Shown here: positions 6,128 through 7,190 of the stretch, piece by piece
How the letters are laid out: each line of letters starts with the position of its first letter
Numbering within the stretch: position 1 is the stretch's first letter
Assembly (NCBI GenBank): GCA_946885605.1
Contig: CAMPGR010000162.1
Span: 1-7,190, forward strand
Length of the DNA stretch: 7,190 nucleotides
Direction: 5' to 3'
Source of the DNA: an uncultured Pseudomonadota bacterium
Lineage (GTDB): Bacteria > Pseudomonadota > Gammaproteobacteria > Burkholderiales > SG8-41
Program-made: the position numbers and the translations under genes
Notes under the pieces: generated by a model
What the model was told of the DNA's origin: nothing
Databases searched by the model: none
What the model saw: only the letters and a program-made list of their open reading frames with translations

Positions 6128-6165
6128 AAAAACAGGGCGAGCTTCGGCTCGCCCTTTTTGCTTTT
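6128..6165 (+). terminator. Intrinsic (Rho-independent) terminator after tctC
   Basis: Stem GGGCGAGC (6135-6142), tetraloop TTCG (6143-6146), GCTCGCCC (6147-6154), then TTTTT (6155-6159) and a further CTTTT. The perfect 8-bp G/C-rich stem closed by a stable tetraloop ends the tct operon. An A-run just upstream (6128-6132) mirrors the T-run, so weak function on the opposite strand is possible. Confidence 0.93.
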
Positions 6166-6186
6166 GCGCCGCCGTGCCGGGCGCTC

Positions 6187-6223
6187 TTGCCCGGCCACCG
6201 GTGAGCGCATATAGTCGCGCGCG
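6187..6223 (+). promoter_or_regulatory. Promoter of the AraC-family gene, probably leaderless
   Basis: TTGCCC (6187-6192) and TATAGT (6210-6215) are separated by exactly 17 bases, a strong sigma70 match. The ATG at 6224 begins only 8 bases after the -10 box, so transcription would start at or within two bases of the start codon. No Shine-Dalgarno precedes the ATG (only CGCGCGCG), which agrees with a leaderless mRNA. Confidence 0.6.
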
Positions 6224-7120
6224 ATGACCCGCGCGATAAAAACCTACAGCCTGTCAGAGCGCGCGATCGGGCCCGATTTCGGCATACACGATGAGCGCAG
6301 CGTGACGCGGATCGGAGAGGCGCACCGGCACGAATACTTCCAGATCCAGCTCAACCTCGCAGGCAGCACGCAGCATCATATCGGCGCGACGGTGCGGCCC
6401 TTCGCGCCGGGCAGCGTAAGCTTCGTGCTGCCGTATCGCGTGCACCGCGTCCCGCACCCGCCGGGCTCGCGGTTTTACGTGCTGAGCTTCAACCAGCGGA
6501 TGCTGCGCCCCGGGCTGGACGTCGATCCGCTCGACCTCGAGGACGTTGCGCTCGAGCGCGCGCCTGAGCTCGCACCGTTTCGCTTCCAGGAGTTTCTCGA
6601 TTTCCGGCTCGACGGCGCCGACCTCGCCTTCGCCGAGCAGGCATGCGCGCGCATGGCCGAGGAGAACGCGAAACGGCGGTTCTGCTCGATCGAGATCATT
6701 CGCGCACACCTGCTGCTCTTCATCGGTACCGTGTGCCGCCGGTACGAGCAGGAACTGCTGGAACTCGCCGCAACGCAGGCGCAGCGGCGCAGCCGGCGCG
6801 AGGCGCTCTCGCGCGTGATCCGCCACGTGCGCCACAACCTCGGCCAACGGATCACGCTCGCTGCTGCCGCCGCCGCGGCCGACCTTTCACCCAACTACCT
6901 TGCCCATCTGCTCAAGAAGGAGACCGGCAAGACGTTCACGGATCTCGTTACGGAGCGGCGGATGGAGAAGGCGCAGGAACTCCTCGCCCATACGACGCTG
7001 CGCATTTCGGAAGTGGCGGAAGCGGTGGGCTTCGAGGACGAAGCGTACTTTGCGCGCCGCTTCCGGCAATGCTTCAAGATCGCGCCGCGCGACTACCGCA
7101 ACAAGGCGGCCCCGCGCTAG
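6224..7120 (+). CDS. AraC-family transcriptional regulator
   Basis: This 298-residue protein has the usual AraC/XylS two-domain layout. The N-terminal half is a cupin-like effector-binding domain with the hallmark HRHEYFQIQL (34-43), a GSVSFVLPYRVHRV strand pair (63-76) and a His-rich pocket. The C-terminal DNA-binding domain (about 195-293) has two helix-turn-helix units: the first near 210-231 (SPNYLAHLLKKETGKTF follows it) and the second near 260-283 (ISEVAEAVGFEDEAYFARRF), ending in the family signature F-K-I-A-P-R-D-Y-R. Helix one of the first unit includes a run of seven alanines (213-219). It lies after the tct terminator, in the same direction, with its own promoter. It is probably the effector-responsive activator of the tct genes and perhaps of the divergent dehydrogenase unit; the target and ligand are inferred from position only. 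Confidence 0.95.
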   Translation: MTRAIKTYSLSERAIGPDFGIHDERSVTRIGEAHRHEYFQIQLNLAGSTQHHIGATVRPFAPGSVSFVLPYRVHRVPHPPGSRFYVLSFNQRMLRPGLDVDPLDLEDVALERAPELAPFRFQEFLDFRLDGADLAFAEQACARMAEENAKRRFCSIEIIRAHLLLFIGTVCRRYEQELLELAATQAQRRSRREALSRVIRHVRHNLGQRITLAAAAAAADLSPNYLAHLLKKETGKTFTDLVTERRMEKAQELLAHTTLRISEVAEAVGFEDEAYFARRFRQCFKIAPRDYRNKAAPR

Positions 7121-7132
7121 CCGCTTAGGGCG

Positions 7133-7190
7133 TTTAGGAGACAGACCACTAAGAGCGACTAACGCAACCCTTAGTGGTCTGTCCCTTAAG
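7133..7190. repeat. Long inverted repeat with GACAGACCACTAAG arms
   Basis: GACAGACCACTAAG (7140-7153) and its exact reverse complement (7170-7183) flank a 16-base loop. Beyond one mismatch the pairing continues outward with A/T and G-U pairs to 7133 and 7190, so the hairpin may extend past the window. There is no T-tract, so it is not a standard intrinsic terminator. It lies 19 bases after the regulator's stop codon. The arm, read as TGGTCTGTC, resembles dispersed REP-like palindromes seen beside genes in many proteobacteria; family membership is untested. Confidence 0.8.

Noticed and set aside
6093..7190. Regulator gene as a mobile cassette bounded by the two palindromic elements
   Set aside because: The elements differ in sequence, there are no matching ends or target duplications, and no transposase is present; coincidence of two intergenic repeats is simpler.

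Overview
The window is GC-rich (by eye above 60%) and densely coded. It reads as a chromosomal catabolic/transport locus of a proteobacterium. Betaproteobacteria (Burkholderiales-like) is my best guess, from the tripartite tricarboxylate transporter (TTT) with its periplasmic receptor, the codon use, and the G/C-rich dispersed palindromes between genes. The assignment is inference, not a database result.

Layout, left to right: 1-152 holds no gene, only nested G/C-rich inverted repeats. On the minus strand lie an alpha/beta hydrolase (153-1292) and, upstream of it and overlapping by 4 bases (ATGA), an acyl-CoA dehydrogenase (1289-2533). A 283-bp divergent intergenic region (2534-2816) carries one good sigma70-like promoter candidate facing each way. 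On the plus strand follow tctA (2817-4331), tctB (4468-4992) and tctC (5069-6085), a complete TTT system in A-B-C order. After tctC come a paired palindrome built on GGGGTCAGACCCC and a textbook intrinsic terminator. An AraC-family regulator (6224-7120) follows with its own promoter, placed so that its mRNA is probably leaderless. The window ends in a long inverted repeat (7133-7190).

Working model (inference): the TctC receptor binds an organic acid in the periplasm and TctAB carries it inward. After activation to a CoA thioester by an enzyme not encoded here, the dehydrogenase would oxidise the acyl-CoA and the hydrolase would cleave a downstream C-C or ester bond. The AraC protein is the obvious candidate regulator of both divergent units. 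The substrate cannot be read from the sequence.

The most unusual points are: a 17-bp exact direct repeat bracketing a 94-bp hairpin-rich insert at the tctA/tctB junction, which creates a 47-codon ORF joined to tctA and tctB by ATGA overlaps at both ends; an Asp where most acyl-CoA dehydrogenases of this alignment have the catalytic Glu; a TctC that lacks the usual ligand-loop Asp; and the probable leaderless regulator mRNA. I see no CRISPR array, phage, transposase, tRNA or rRNA, and no evidence for a wholly new multi-gene system.
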